A stretch of DNA of 64,000 bases from Mytilus californianus (lineage: Eukaryota > Mollusca > Bivalvia > Mytilida > Mytilidae). Where the stretch lies: positions 10,155,501-10,219,500 of the forward strand of contig NW_026262690.1 in NCBI RefSeq assembly GCF_021869535.1, read 5' to 3'. The position numbers and the translations under genes were made by a program. This document shows positions 25,489-37,084 of the stretch, piece after piece (positions within the stretch are counted from its first letter, which is position 1; each line of letters opens with the position of its first letter). The notes beneath the pieces were generated by a model. It ran no database searches. It saw only the letters and a program-made list of their open reading frames with translations, and was not told the origin of the DNA.

Positions 25489-26907
25489 ATTAACTGTGGT
25501 TTTGATTGTATCTTTAAAGATGTTAAACGTTTGTTTTTCGGATACTTATAATATAATCAGCAACCTTATCATACATTTATAATAAATTATCATATATTAT
25601 GCCAGCTTTAGCTGGCACTTATGGTAGAAGCATCGAATTGGAATAAAGAACGATAACTCTCTCTACATGATCAATCTAAAAAGTTTCGTCACTCTCGTTA
25701 AATCTCGTACGATTTTTTTTTTTTTTAATTTCGAAGTTGGTCAAGTCAAGTTATCTAACTCTTAAAAATATTTTTTCTTTTTTTTCCCTTATATTTATTA
25801 AATAAATATTGTATTCTTGCTTGGCGCCACATATAAAGTCAATTCTTCAAATAATGAAAAATAAATTAGCATTGGAATATCCGTCAGGACATTGTCAGGA
25901 CATTAGTTTAACCCTTATATTTTTAATGGCTGCCATATTCTCGTTTAATCGCGATCTTGAAAAAACGGGACAAAACGGAATAAATTCGATGTTAAATACG
26001 ACATGAATTTTTATTTGTTTACAAAAACAAGAATTGAGAAATTTTAGTAACTGGTGTAGTTTATTTAAATTTTATTGTACCACGGAAATAACCGAAGTTT
26101 GGACAACAACTTCATCGTCTGCTTCATCTTTCCATTATCAGTGACAAATTTCCTAAATAACCAGAGGTATTTAAGTATATAAAAGTTACAATATCATAAT
26201 TTATGATAACATTTGTAGTGTAAAAGTTTCGTCCAGCCATGGGAACACAGAAAAACCCTCTGAATGAAGCAATAAATTTCGAGAGAAACGTAGCCGGAGA
26301 TGATGTCTAGGAAGGCTATTTTAAATTTTTGCTTTGACGTCAATGTGGGATAAAAAAAAGTCAAAATCGAAAAATACCCACAGCAGACGGCATGATTATC
26401 TGGACTAAGCCGGAGGTAGTAAAATCCGGTGCTCTACCTCTGGTTGACCATGACTACTATTATTCATCTGCTACAGAATTTCCCATATCAAGTTACAGTG
26501 ATAATGAAGTTGGTTATCTGTTCAATGTGATCACGGTTGTTCCTGTAGCTCGCAGACAAATGCAGGTGAAATTCCAAACTTAACAAAAGTTTAAAAAAAA
26601 AATATATATTCAATTTCACTATCTGTAGACTGTACTTCCTTTGACAAACTCTCAACAAATCTTGTCATTAATTATGACACATATCTACCTTAAACAGTCC
26701 CAGGAGATGGAGGCTGTTTTTTTTCACTCTCTAAGTTTAATCATAAAACATCTGTAAAAGGAGACTTGACTGAGTCTGTCGAAGTGATACATTTATAGGT
26801 ACATATACATGTATATTGTATGCACCCATCAGATTGTCCAAAATAGGATTTTATGGGAAGATGGAGTTATGATAACCAATGATAATTCCATGACTTTTAA
26901 TAGGTAT
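25489..26907. other. Spacer of the first inverted repeat, left part
   Basis: AT-rich. A perfect 8-bp hairpin with a TT loop (TGCCAGCT / AGCTGGCA) lies at 25600-25617. It resembles the 5' palindromes of the Helentron-like elements elsewhere in the window, but I cannot find a matching end. The frame at 26392-26583 (63 residues) is open and followed by a possible splice donor (cag-gtgaaa), but I do not recognise it. Confidence 0.55.
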
Positions 26908-27234
26908 CAGGGATCACTACAGGCTATTTAAGGGTGGAGCTCCTCCACCCTTAATTGTTCAGCTCCACCCTTAAATCTCCAGCACCACTCTTGAATTTCT
27001 CACCACCACCCTTGAATTTTTAAAAATGTGATGAAAAGGTAAATATTTTGACAATTTTTACTTCAAAAGTATAAATTCATGCCTTAAATACTATTTTTTT
27101 TACAATGACTTTAATTTGTTTATCTTTTTCCTAATTAACAGATTATGATCTACAATAAAGATCTTGTGATTGTAATTTCAATATTTTTTTTTTCGTGAAC
27201 ACCACCCTTAAAATAAATTCTGTGGTGATCCCTG
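26908..27234. mobile_element. MITE-like TIR element with 5-bp target duplication
   Basis: This is a 327-bp element with ends CAGGGATCACTACAGG and, on the opposite strand, CAGGGATCACCACAG; both ends continue into AAGGGTGG. It is flanked by GGTAT at 26903-26907 and 27235-27239. Just inside the left end is a degenerate repeat of ccaccctta-type units. No coding capacity is visible. The CAGGG start suggests the hAT superfamily, and hAT variants with 5-bp duplications exist, but superfamily assignment is inference. Confidence 0.82.
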
Positions 27235-27239
27235 GGTAT

Positions 27240-29539
27240 AGAGCATGTTACTTGGAAGTATGTTGGCTACATCCTTTGAAATTCAAGCTGCCGACACATT
27301 ATTTGGATGCATTATAAATAATTGCCTCCCGCAGTCGCCTGTATATTTTATGCGTCAGTTAAAACCTGATCAAAACATTTTCCCTCTACTGAATACTTTT
27401 ATCAGGTGCACATTTCAACCTATTAAAGCAATAAACACTTATGGCTATAACGTCACAGTTTCCAAATTGCACCAAGTACCCAATTTGCACCTATTCATCA
27501 AAAATAACTGCGGAAATCTTACAAGTTTTCTTTGAGACTAACAATTTGTATTGTTATGATTTGACATTACACTATACATGTCTTTCAACATCGGTTAATA
27601 TATTTAAATATATACACAAATTGTTCACAATGTAACCCGAATAATTCAGTTGTTATATTCCACTGCTCTGCTCTCGCGAGTGGGAGAGTCGATCACGGGG
27701 AGGGACTAAATTATTCTGGTTATTCACAATGAGAATATATCAACAGGTGAAGCATTCCCAGGAAAAACTAAATCTATGAAAACGCGTCAGTGTTGTCACC
27801 ATGCGAAGTTATCTATAAATTATCATCTTTTAAAAGCAACTTCACAACTACAAGTTAATTTTCATGACCAAAATAAAATAAAGTACAAACAAAAAAGCAA
27901 TAAAATGCTTCGCCAAGCACAGCCTAATATAACCCCAGATGTAGATTTAGCATATAAAAAACACCAAAAATTTTATGTCAGTTGAAATCAAACATATTTT
28001 AATTTTAAACCCTTCAAACTTTAATTTGTACTAATTTGAAAACAGGTATCAGGTGAGCTCGAAAATTTCTATTAAGCAGCAGTCTCCAACTACATATCAC
28101 CTTAATTTTATATGATAGTCCCACAAAAATTTTGAAAAATTATGTGTACATTTAATTTTTTTTCTAATCTAGATTCTCTCATGTCATACATGTGAAAGCG
28201 GTACCTTTTTGGTCACTATTTATGTGTTGCGTCTAAATATGAATTGTAACACTTTATAGTGACTGACCAGGTCAAACAAATACTTCTCAAGAAACATGCA
28301 GAGAAAGAAGACAATTTGGAACAGCACCAGCCATGCCAGACTATGTATGAATAAAAGCTCAGATCGGAATAGCATGGGCGATATGTTAGTTATATGTCCT
28401 AGTAAGGAAAGCTATCAAAAATTCTGCAGATAACGCAATTTTATCAGGTTTATCATACATTTTCTGTTCAAATTTTCACACAATCAGTGAATCATTCAAA
28501 AAGGCTAAACTAACTTTTTATTACTGAAAGTTTCAAACAATGACAAGTGTTTCATTCATGCGAAAAAAATCATGTGCAATTTTGTGAATTAAAGGGAAAG
28601 AAGATCCTTTTGCGGTGCACTCGCGCATGTCAATTGCGAACTGACCCAATATATTTTCTTTATCATGACCAGTTCACTGATACCTGGGAACAGTATATCT
28701 ATGTTCCTGCTGATACTGACATCGACATTATCAAAAAGTACACATCAAAGGAAAAATGCACAAATTACCAATAAAATAATTTACACACCCTGTTTCGAGT
28801 GTATCTCCTCAGAGACCTGCCATATCAGTATTTGTTGCATTTATATATAAATGAGAAATAATCAATGTAAAAATGGTAAATCAAGTAAAAATAATTCAAC
28901 AAACAGAAAGCGTTGTTTGCAATATTAAAGAAAAAAAAACCAGTTACAACTTTTAGATATTGATGAAAAAGATATTCCAAATCCTCCACCTTTTCATGAA
29001 AACCAGCAAAAAATTAATTTAATAAAGTTATGCATTGTACAACAGTATTCATAGTTTTGAAATTAAACAAATGTCTTATTGTTTTAAATTTTGTAAAATT
29101 TGCAAAGGAAGAAAAATAGATTTGAAAGTGGCACAAGATAATGAATTTAAGCATTGTCATTTAGATTAATCACCAATAAATTTATTTTCAGCAGAAAACA
29201 ATATGGACAATAAGGGTGCAACCATTTAGCTTCAAAAGGACGGTGGGGGGGGGGGGGGGTATAGTTTTTTGTTTGAGTTAGATTTTTTTTCGCGCAAAGG
29301 GCTTCAACGCTTTCAATCAAAATTATTTGGTCAAAAATTAACACTAGAAGGTATGGGGATAATCTGGATTCAGAATATTTTTTTGTCCTCTGCTTGGTTA
29401 GAATATTTCTTTTTCATCAATTTGGGAATCAGAATATTTTTGAAGAAAAAAAAACAAACTCCATCCTGCCTTTTGAAGTTCAATGATCTTTCCCTTAACA
29501 TTTTCCATTGAACTTATGATTTTATTTTAGACAAAAACT
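27240..29539. other. Spacer of the first inverted repeat, middle part
   Basis: AT-rich. Open frames at 27245-27535 and 28547-28774 are not recognised. 28180-28290 shares a diverged block with 51600-51680 (tatttatgtgttg, then gtaacactttatagt), so at least part is dispersed repeat. A 15-G run lies at 29245-29259. Confidence 0.55.
29245..29259. repeat. Poly-G run
   Basis: Fifteen consecutive G residues following cggt. It could form a G-quadruplex stack and is a likely sequencing or assembly weak point. Confidence 0.9.
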
Positions 29540-29552
29540 ATATGTAGGACAT

Positions 29553-29612
29553 TCGTCCTGAACATGCATGAAATATTTGCCACTGGACGTTAAGTAAACC
29601 AACAATCAATCA
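29553..29612 (+). mobile_element. 60-bp SINE-like 3' fragment with 13-bp target duplication
   Basis: The element contains atgaaatatttgccactgg and ends in a short AATC repeat. I recognise this 3' end as widespread in molluscs. It is flanked by perfect copies of ATATGTAGGACAT at 29540-29552 and 29613-29625, which is the expected mark of target-primed reverse transcription of a strongly 5'-truncated copy. Confidence 0.83.
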
Positions 29613-29625
29613 ATATGTAGGACAT

Positions 29626-30554
29626 AGTCTTGGTAAGCTGGCATTCAAGGTAGCGCCTTCCTCATATTATGAAATAATGACCATTTTCTGTGATTTTGGT
29701 TCATTCGGTTCGTAATCTTTTCGGTATATCGGTTTTACTCTGCATATTAATGATGTTTAGACAGAAAGTACATTTTCAGAACCGTTTTAAATATGTCAAC
29801 ATTTAGCAAAAAGTATTTGAAGCAAAAAATCACCAAAACGTAACATTAAAAGGGCCACTTTTCTACGCTAAAAATGAAATATATCAACAGATTATTTCTT
29901 CTGTTTTACTCCGTTATATATTTTCTTTAATTTGCTTATTCTGTGCAATTCTTTGTATTAACTATCTGTATTTGATGACCAGTTTCATTTATCGATGTTG
30001 TTGTTTGTTGCTTTTTAAAGTTAGAAAAGTACTTATTGATATTATAGATGTTTCGTTTAGGGAATTTTCTCATGAAGATTTGTCAGGTGAAAATTCATCT
30101 GGATACCACATTTTCATCGATGAGTAAATACGAAGTGATGCTACTGTAGTACTGACCTGTTAAAGAGGAAGAGCTTCAAGAGGTACGTATTTGAATGTTT
30201 AGTTGAATATAACCTTAATAAGCTGAATAACATGAGACAGGTGCATGTGTTTTATACACAGGCACTTTGTAAACAGGTAAACCACCCCCTCTTTCATTCC
30301 ACTGGGAAAGGGAGGGGCCCTAAAAAGTTATCTGGTTATTAGAGACATAGAGTCTCTTGAATGACAGATTGGAAACAATTCAAAAGAGGTAGAAAATGGC
30401 CTATTTGCTACAACAACAAAAAATGAAAACCAATAAAAGAACAGCATCCCAATGTCCACTGATATCTGTACAAGAGCAGTAAATGCAGCAATTATTTGTT
30501 TGGGGTTCTTTTAAACGTCAAGAAATGTAGGTCTGAGAGCATTTACAGTGGAAT
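29626..30554. other. Spacer of the first inverted repeat, right part
   Basis: AT-rich. A decayed copy of the cctcatattatg element end lies at 29650-29675. Nothing coding is recognised. Confidence 0.55.
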
Positions 30555-31583
30555 TTTCCATAATATGAGGCAGGTGTTACCTGTGAAAGGGGACGGAGTC
30601 AGAAAACCTTTAGAATACTTTACGATACCCCGTTAACAGCAGATTTATATATATAAACATTTATTGCAATTCCCAGCATACTTTCTTCTGGTGAGAAATT
30701 GAATTTGATTAAAAACATGATTTATACAGAAAAACAGAAAAATATAATACATAAAATTATTATTTAAAATATTATACGTCTCAGCAAGGATTTAGCTCGT
30801 TAGATACAGCACCCGGACATCGCTGTAGGTGAATCTTTTCCTTAGATACGCTGATCACTGAGGTTAACTTATAATTATAGAACATGCCAATACACATTTC
30901 ACATGGTTTGAAAAAGACAACAAAGAAATACTTTGTAAAACGTCTATTTAAACTATTTTCACTTTATTAATAATTGTTATACTGCATACGTATATCTTAA
31001 CTATTTTCACTTTATTAATAATTGTTATACTGCATACGTAAATTGATATGATATCAATTTAGTAATACGTATATGCAGATATTATCTTTATCAAAAATTT
31101 AGATAATCTGATGATTTTGGTGAAATTGAAATTCTATTAAAATGTTAAAACTAAAATATATGCCTTTTATTTATGCAGAAGTATATGTCATCATACATTT
31201 GTTAATATCTTTTAAATTAAAAGGAAGTCTCGGTAAGAGCTAGCCATTTACAAAATACAAAGTATATGATGCATTTACAGTCAACCTTTAAAAAGATATA
31301 ATACATTTTCAATTATAGAGGTATTATATTTTGACCCATAGATTGATTTAATACAGAAATTGTAAAAAAAAAAAAAAAAAAACTGAAAGGGTTACACGTA
31401 GGTCTTGTTACGTCAGAATTACTTATTAAACCACGTACCTGCACACATTGATAACCAATGGATAAGAACTGCATGTAACTGCATGGTTACATCTGAGATT
31501 CTTATAACCACTGATATAGTCATCTCAGGTTACATGGAACATGTGGAAGGTGATATGCGGTACTATTGAATCTGGATGCCGGA
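30555..31583 (-). repeat. Right arm of the 1.05-kb inverted repeat
   Basis: Reverse complement of 24429-25488. It has its own later change, a 48-bp tandem duplication at 30951-31042 (aactattttcactttattaa repeated at 30999). Next to that is a palindrome at 31040-31060 (AAATTGATAT-G-ATATCAATTT). The outer edge is ctggatgccgga at about 31583. No target duplication is obvious outside the arms. Confidence 0.88.
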
Positions 31584-32660
31584 GACTAAATGACGTAAAA
31601 GTTAAAAACTAAAGGTCATCATACGTATCGTAATTTCTGCCTCTTGCTATGTTTTGTCTAGTTTTAAAGCAAAGAAATACGAACAAACTCATAAAACTTG
31701 TAACGTACGAGAGGTAAATAAATACGGCCGTCCATTCTAATGTCTGCTCTCTCCCAGCATTGGTATCGTGAATAAATAATCCATAGTAGAAAATGATACG
31801 TTTATTAAACTTCTCGAACCGCTGATACATTTACATACATGTACAATATTCTAACAACAATATAATTTACATACGGGGCGGAGCTACTAAAATAACATTC
31901 TTTCTTGTATTTTTGTATGGACCAAACGGGAATATCTTTAAATTCTACAATGCAAATAAATGCGAGGCTTACATCTATCTGCGCTGCTTCTTACCTCTTA
32001 ACTACGACGCTTACTTATGAAAATACGGCGAGGCATACAGCTAAATGCGCTGCTTCTTGCCTCTGGGAACCCCCGATATCCTTGCTGTAGGCCAAATGTA
32101 AACACAACAAAGACTGACGAACTTGACATTGCACTGGTATTTATTTTAAATTACCGGAAGTAAACATTCTAAGCAGGAAGAAAAACATAACGTCAAACGT
32201 GACAGAAAATATAGGAGTCCTCGACTCAAAATGCTTATTATAATAAACTATTCTGACTAAACCAATCTAGACATATCAATTCTTCCAGTTAAGAACTCCT
32301 AAGTGTACACTTTCGGGTTCACGCTTAGATTATTGACCCAGCGGTAACTTTTGAACACCACATGACAAAGCTGCGCCATATTTGGCGTCACGATACAGCT
32401 AATAACTTAAAGTAAAACGTACGTTTATTGCTCATTAAAATATACCTAAAACTAGGAATAACTTCTGATAACTTAAACAAAATCTCAAAATATTGGAAAT
32501 ACATATTCCATACGAGGGTTAATTTCGTATATTGCTGGAAAAAATAGGATTAGGAAAAAAAGTTAAGATTTTTTGTAATGTTAATTTCTCTCTTATTATG
32601 AGTAATAGGATAACTATATTTAATATGTGCGTACCTTGCAAGGTCCTCATGCCCGTCAGA
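31584..32660. other. Intergenic DNA
   Basis: Nothing recognised as a gene. An imperfect duplication (gctgcttcttacctct / gctgcttcttgcctct) lies at about 31960-32060. Confidence 0.55.
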
Positions 32661-33536
32661 CAATTTTCATCTAACCTCGACCTCATTTCATGGATCAGTG
32701 AACAAGGTTAAATTTTCGTGATTAAGTCCATATATCAGATACTATAAGCAATAGGTCTTCTATATTTGGTGTATGGAATAATTGTAAGGTGTACATGTCC
32801 AACTGACAGTTATCATCTGACCTTGACCTCATTTTCATGGTTCAGTGGTTAAAGTTACGTTTTTGTGTTTTGGTCTTTTTTCTAATACAATATGCAATAG
32901 GTCAACTATATTTGGTGTATGGAAATATTTTACAATGTACATGTCAGTCTGGCAGGTTTTATTTGACCTTGACCTCATTTTCACGGTTCATTGCTCAGTG
33001 TTTAGTTTTTGTGTTTTGGTCTGTTTTTCTTAAACTATAACCAATAGGTTAACTATATTTGTTCTATGGAATGATTGTAAGGTGTATATGTCTGTCTGGC
33101 AGGTATCATCTGACCTTGACCTCATTTTCATGGTTCATTGGTCAATGTTAAGTTTTCATGGTTAAGTTTGTTTCTTAGATACTATAAGCAATAGGTTAAC
33201 TATATTTAGTGCATAGATTGATTGTAAGGTGTACATGTCTGTCTGGCATGGTTCATCTGACCTTGACCTTATTTTCATGGTTCATTGGTCAATGTTTAGT
33301 TTTCCTGTTTAAGTCTGTTTCTTAGAAACTATAAGCAATAGGTCAACGATATTTGGTGTATTGAATGATTGTAAGGTGTACATGTATTTCCAGTTTGGTC
33401 TACCTGACCTTGACCTCATTTTCTTGGATCATGTTAAGTTTATGTGATACTTTTAGTAAAGCTTTATATTTAGAACTATCAACATAAAATCAATGGTCAG
33501 TAAAGAAGGCGAGACATTTCAGCGTGTGCACTCTTG
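32661..33536 (+). repeat. 147-bp tandem repeat with nuclear-receptor-like sites, Helentron-like 3' end
   Basis: Six units. TGACCTTGACCT (or a variant) lies at 32673 (decayed), 32818, 32964, 33111, 33258 and 33405, with spacings of 146-147 bp. Units share ataagcaataggtcaactat and gattgtaaggtgtacatgtc. After the last unit comes ggcgagacatttcag, then a weak hairpin (agcg-tgtg-cact) and the terminus CTCTTG followed by TT at 33537. The same CTCTTG-TT end closes the element at 49534. I could not find a matching 5' end, so the element may be truncated. The open frames at 32837-33040 are accidental. Confidence 0.82.
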
Positions 33537-33794
33537 TTATAAAGTGTCATTGGATCGGGAATGAAACGTGAAATATACATGGAAATTATCGGTAATTTGG
33601 AGATTTTGTGAATTCAGTAGAGAGAATAGCAAGTTATATTTTTTAATTTGTATTTATCAGTTAAAAAATCAAAATACACATGATTGCAAATTAGATGGGA
33701 ACAAAAGGAATAAAACTGTAGAGTCCCTGTAACATAACACATGATAAAAAATTAGAAAATAAATATAAATGCACATTGAAGACCTGTTAATAAA

Positions 33795-33885
33795 TTAGTG
33801 ACCTTCTGCTGTTGTCTGTTCTATGGTCGGGTTGTTGTCTCTTTGACACATTCCCCATTTCCATTCTCAATTTTATACATTTAAA
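33795..33885 (-). repeat. Dispersed mussel repeat (gggttgttgtctctttgaca family)
   Basis: Contains ggtcgggttgttgtctcttt followed by gacacattccccatttccat. Its reverse complement occurs at 52655-52730. I recognise this as a very common mussel intergenic and UTR repeat. Confidence 0.75.
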
Positions 33886-34520
33886 GAATAAGATTATACT
33901 GAATTTGAAAAAAGCAAAGTAAAAACTCGGAGTGTGAAAATAATTTTCTAGTAAAATGCAAAAACAGAAAGCAAAATTTTAAAATATCTAAAACGACTTA
34001 AAAAAAAGTTTGAGTGTATATATCAATAATTATAGTTAATATTTAAAGGAAAAATTTAAAAACGAACCAGGGACGTTTTTCATCTCTGCGAGTAATCAAT
34101 TTATTCAGTAATTCCGATAATTTCCGCGTTTATTTCACTTTTTAATCCCGATCCCATGACATTTGATTATAAAACCGGAAGCGGTTATGCGTAGCCTACG
34201 AATGCCAATTTGGCTACTCGTCCCCGCATACGGGGTCGCGCAGACACTGTCATGTTAAAACCGTTATGCGCTCTTTTTTTACGATCGCTGTCAGCAAAAA
34301 ATTGAATAAATATGGGTTTCTTTTAACTAGTACACAAATTCGTGCCACGGATACAGGTAGACCGGGCACCTCTTTTGTGGGAAAAATTTTGTTGATTATT
34401 TAGGGAATCACTGAAGCATGACTAAGCGGGCCCTCTTATGGTAGTCAGTAGACAAATCACAAATGGATTCAGATATCCCTAGCCTATACTAGAGATAGAT
34501 TCTTCACTGCTTGGTTAGAC
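33886..34520. other. Intergenic DNA with a short GC-richer island
   Basis: 34160-34280 is GC-richer than its surroundings (gtccccgcatacggggtcgcg region, with a CCCCG-CATA-CGGGG hairpin). No gene is seen. Confidence 0.5.
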
Positions 34521-34539
34521 CTTTCTAGTATGGAAGTCA

Positions 34540-34870
34540 ATTTTCAAGATAACGAACCGTGAAAATCGTTACAACTAATTTTGTCATTCGTTATCACGGA
34601 TTTAATTCGTGATTTGAAATCTGTGGAACAAGAGATATCATATTTTTGTAATTTGTGATAACAAATGCAATCTGTTATTACGAATTATGAAAATCTGTGA
34701 TAACGAATTTAATCCGTTATCAAGAATTATAAAAATATATAATAGCTAATTCCACAGATTCGTTATTCCGAATTTAATCCGGCACGAATTATATGATTTA
34801 TGATACTAATAACGATTTTAATCCGTGATCACGATATTTCAAATTAATGATCTCGAATTTAAAATTGATT
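34540..34870. repeat. Degenerate short repeat of 'taacgaattta' type
   Basis: Many near-copies of gttatcacggattt, gataacgaatttaatccg and similar in both orientations, about 22-30 bp apart and imperfect. Because the motif and its reverse complement are mixed, the stretch is highly self-complementary. Confidence 0.65.
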
Positions 34871-35800
34871 TTTGGGAGGTCATTAATTGGCTTCCGTATT
34901 CTAGTGCACAATTTGCTTTCTCCCGCTTTATTGTAAACTGTTAAATGTATTCATATACGTTACGGTATCTAAGTTATTAGAAATGCATTGAAGTGCATCG
35001 AGATTGTCTAAATGTTTGAATTGTTTTTGTATTTTACAATGAGATTGTCGGGCAATTTCTGACAGACCTTGTTAGATTTATTTGTCAAAATAATTTAGAA
35101 TTTGATGATATAACACCGCAGTAGTATTCTGCAATGCGCAGTTGTGGCGTTATGTAGCAAAGAAATCCGTTCAAACCGGTGCTAAAGGCGTTTATTTAGG
35201 GAATTCCATCTGGAAGGCCCAATTGGATTTGCATAAGATGAAGAACATCAATGAAAGCGCCGTTCCTTTGCTTATATTTTTTTTCTTGTGTGCGTACTGA
35301 TTTTCTTTCATGAATTGATTCACCATATCCGTCTTTTGCCATTTCAAAACTGCCACTATCTTTCCATGAAAATACCCATCCACTTCTATAGAGTTTGTTT
35401 TGGCTCACCTATACCTGTGTGACTTTGAATTTCTATAGATTAAAGGGAGACAAATTAATCAGTATCACCTAGTTTAGAAGGGCATCGAAGATAAGTGCCC
35501 AGTAGCATGCACTCTGTCTTACCTCAGCGCTTCTATGTCGTGCCATAAGTCAGGATTGTCTCGACCAATTCCCAAAAGATCTAAGCACAGAGTAAACTCA
35601 TATCAAAGGAACTTTGGACAATATCGGGGTAAAAAATTGTTTTTGGTGAATAAAAAACACATTTTGAGAAGTTTTTGTGCTATAATTTCTGCAAAATTTA
35701 CATATAGTTGGTTTTTATTACAATTTAGGGGAACAAATTGGCTGAACAAACCTTTCTTGCTAAGATATCAACAATAAACTAGAGGCTATAATAAGCCGGT
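34871..35800. other. Intergenic DNA
   Basis: No recognised gene. Overlapping minus frames at 35192-35408 have no recognisable domain. 'ggctcacctatacctgtgtg' at 35401 resembles the start of the element called at 35803 and may be a second, truncated 5' end. Confidence 0.5.
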
Positions 35801-35802
35801 AT

Positions 35803-36158
35803 TGCTCACCTAGCTTAATGTGCATCTTCAACAATGGACACTCTCCAACATTTTTGTAAAGAATAGAATTCATGACAAAAATTTCTTTTTTGTTGAACTT
35901 GTATTGCAGATAAAAAAAATTCTGTGTACAGTTTCTCTCAATCTTCTTAAGTTTTTTCCCAAAACACAATAAAGGGAAAACAAATTATTAAAATAGACAC
36001 CCCGATAATGATTGTGGCCAAGATTGTATATAGATTTATCTCAGTAGTTTCAGAGAAGATTGTTGTAAAAGTCAACGGACGACAACGACGACGGACAACG
36101 GACGACGGACGTTAAGTGATGGGAAAAGCTCAATTGGCCCTTTGGACCAGGTGAGTTT
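35803..36158 (+). mobile_element. Helentron-like element, 'GCTCACC' family
   Basis: Starts attgctcacctagctt and ends with a short GACGACGG-type simple repeat, gttaagtgatgggaaaagct, an imperfect hairpin (TGGCCC-TTT-GGACCA, one mismatch) and ggtgag. The short inverted ends are GCTCACC and GGTGAG. I recognise the 3' part (caagtgatgagaaaagctca-type) as a very abundant bivalve repeat. The left boundary is less certain than the right. Confidence 0.6.
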
Positions 36159-36690
36159 GAATTGACATACAGTTATAATATGCTATTCAAATTGTTTACT
36201 GGTATCAAAAATTTACCTTTGTGGAAATTGGGAAAAAAATCGACAATAAAACAATGTTTATTTTAAAAATTGGTAAATTTGAAAAAAAGGTCACAAGCTA
36301 TGAAACATATCTTTTTGTGCTAAGATTTGATAAAATGATTATGAAACTATTCCAGATTGATTGTAGCTGGCATAATTAAAAAAGGAATGTGTTATTAACT
36401 TATTTTTTGTTAAACTTCTTTAGAATAATATTTTATACTAGGATTTCAATCACATCTGTTATGTAGGTAAAATAATAATACTATTCTTAATTGATATCCG
36501 GTGTCGAAATGGTTGTGTATAATTTATTAGTCTCTTATTGGAGAGTACATAAAAAAAGCAAAGACAATTTCAATCTAAGATATACAAAAAACATAAAAAA
36601 CAGAGTTATGGTTTACACAAAGGAAGTTACTTAAGACGTGGATATCGTCAACGGGATCAGGACGAAAAGTACAATCGAAAAAAATATGTT
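36159..36690. other. Intergenic DNA
   Basis: AT-rich, no recognised feature. Confidence 0.5.
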
Positions 36691-36691
36691 C

Positions 36692-37078
36692 TTAAAAGGT
36701 TTTTAGATAGTTGGTATACAAGCAGTTGCAGTTCTGTAACAGGTCATAAGAATTGCAGATAAAACTTACACACACTAAGTTAAACTGCTCACGTTCCTTA
36801 TTCTCTAAATCAAAATTGGTGTCACAGGCAAGAATACAACTTAGCAATTTATTGCCAGTCATATTTCCTAGGTGAACACTAAATGTAATCGGGTTGATGT
36901 TTTTAACGCTGCTCCAAAATTGATATGGAACATCAGCTGTAAAGTCACATGATAGTATTGCATGAGTAAAAGGATGATCAAAAAGTTTACCACATTTGTC
37001 GCATGACGATTTAAGGAATAATTCTTTCATGCCATGCACTATGCTCATTTTAACATGGGTAGGCATTATATTTGTCAC
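36692..37078 (-). pseudogene. Non-LTR retrotransposon (LINE) C-terminal fragment
   Basis: An open frame of 128 residues on the minus strand. Residues 26-44 form a C-x2-C-x9-H-x4-C knuckle (SSCDKCG ... THAILSC), followed by a hydrophobic segment with FW (QFWSSVKNINP) and a leucine/cysteine-rich helix. That layout is typical of the extreme C terminus of L1/CR1/Jockey-type ORF2 proteins, downstream of the reverse transcriptase. No RT or endonuclease part is present. The upstream side is cut off by another repeat (from about 37085: gagcgtaagcgaaatgcctg), so this is a 5'-truncated copy. It would not be functional alone. Assignment rests on the knuckle and its context; I cannot name the clade. Confidence 0.6.
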
Positions 37079-37084
37079 TATCTT

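Noticed and set aside
26392-27635. Possible exons at 26392-26583 and 27245-27535
   Set aside because: No recognised domain. The second frame starts at the edge of a MITE. Composition is like the surrounding intergenic DNA.
28547-28850. Small gene with Cys-rich start
   Set aside because: No family recognised, overlapping frames of similar length, no splice or poly(A) context.
24429-31583. Polinton/Maverick transposon with long terminal inverted repeats
   Set aside because: Arm length would fit, but no polymerase, integrase, protease or capsid reading frame is visible in the 5-kb spacer and no 6-bp target duplication is seen.
34160-34280. CpG island promoter
   Set aside because: Only about 120 bp is GC-richer, with no neighbouring gene or start site.
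36080-36115. Coding repeat from the gacgacggac stretch
   Set aside because: It is the simple-repeat part conserved near the end of the GCTCACC element family.
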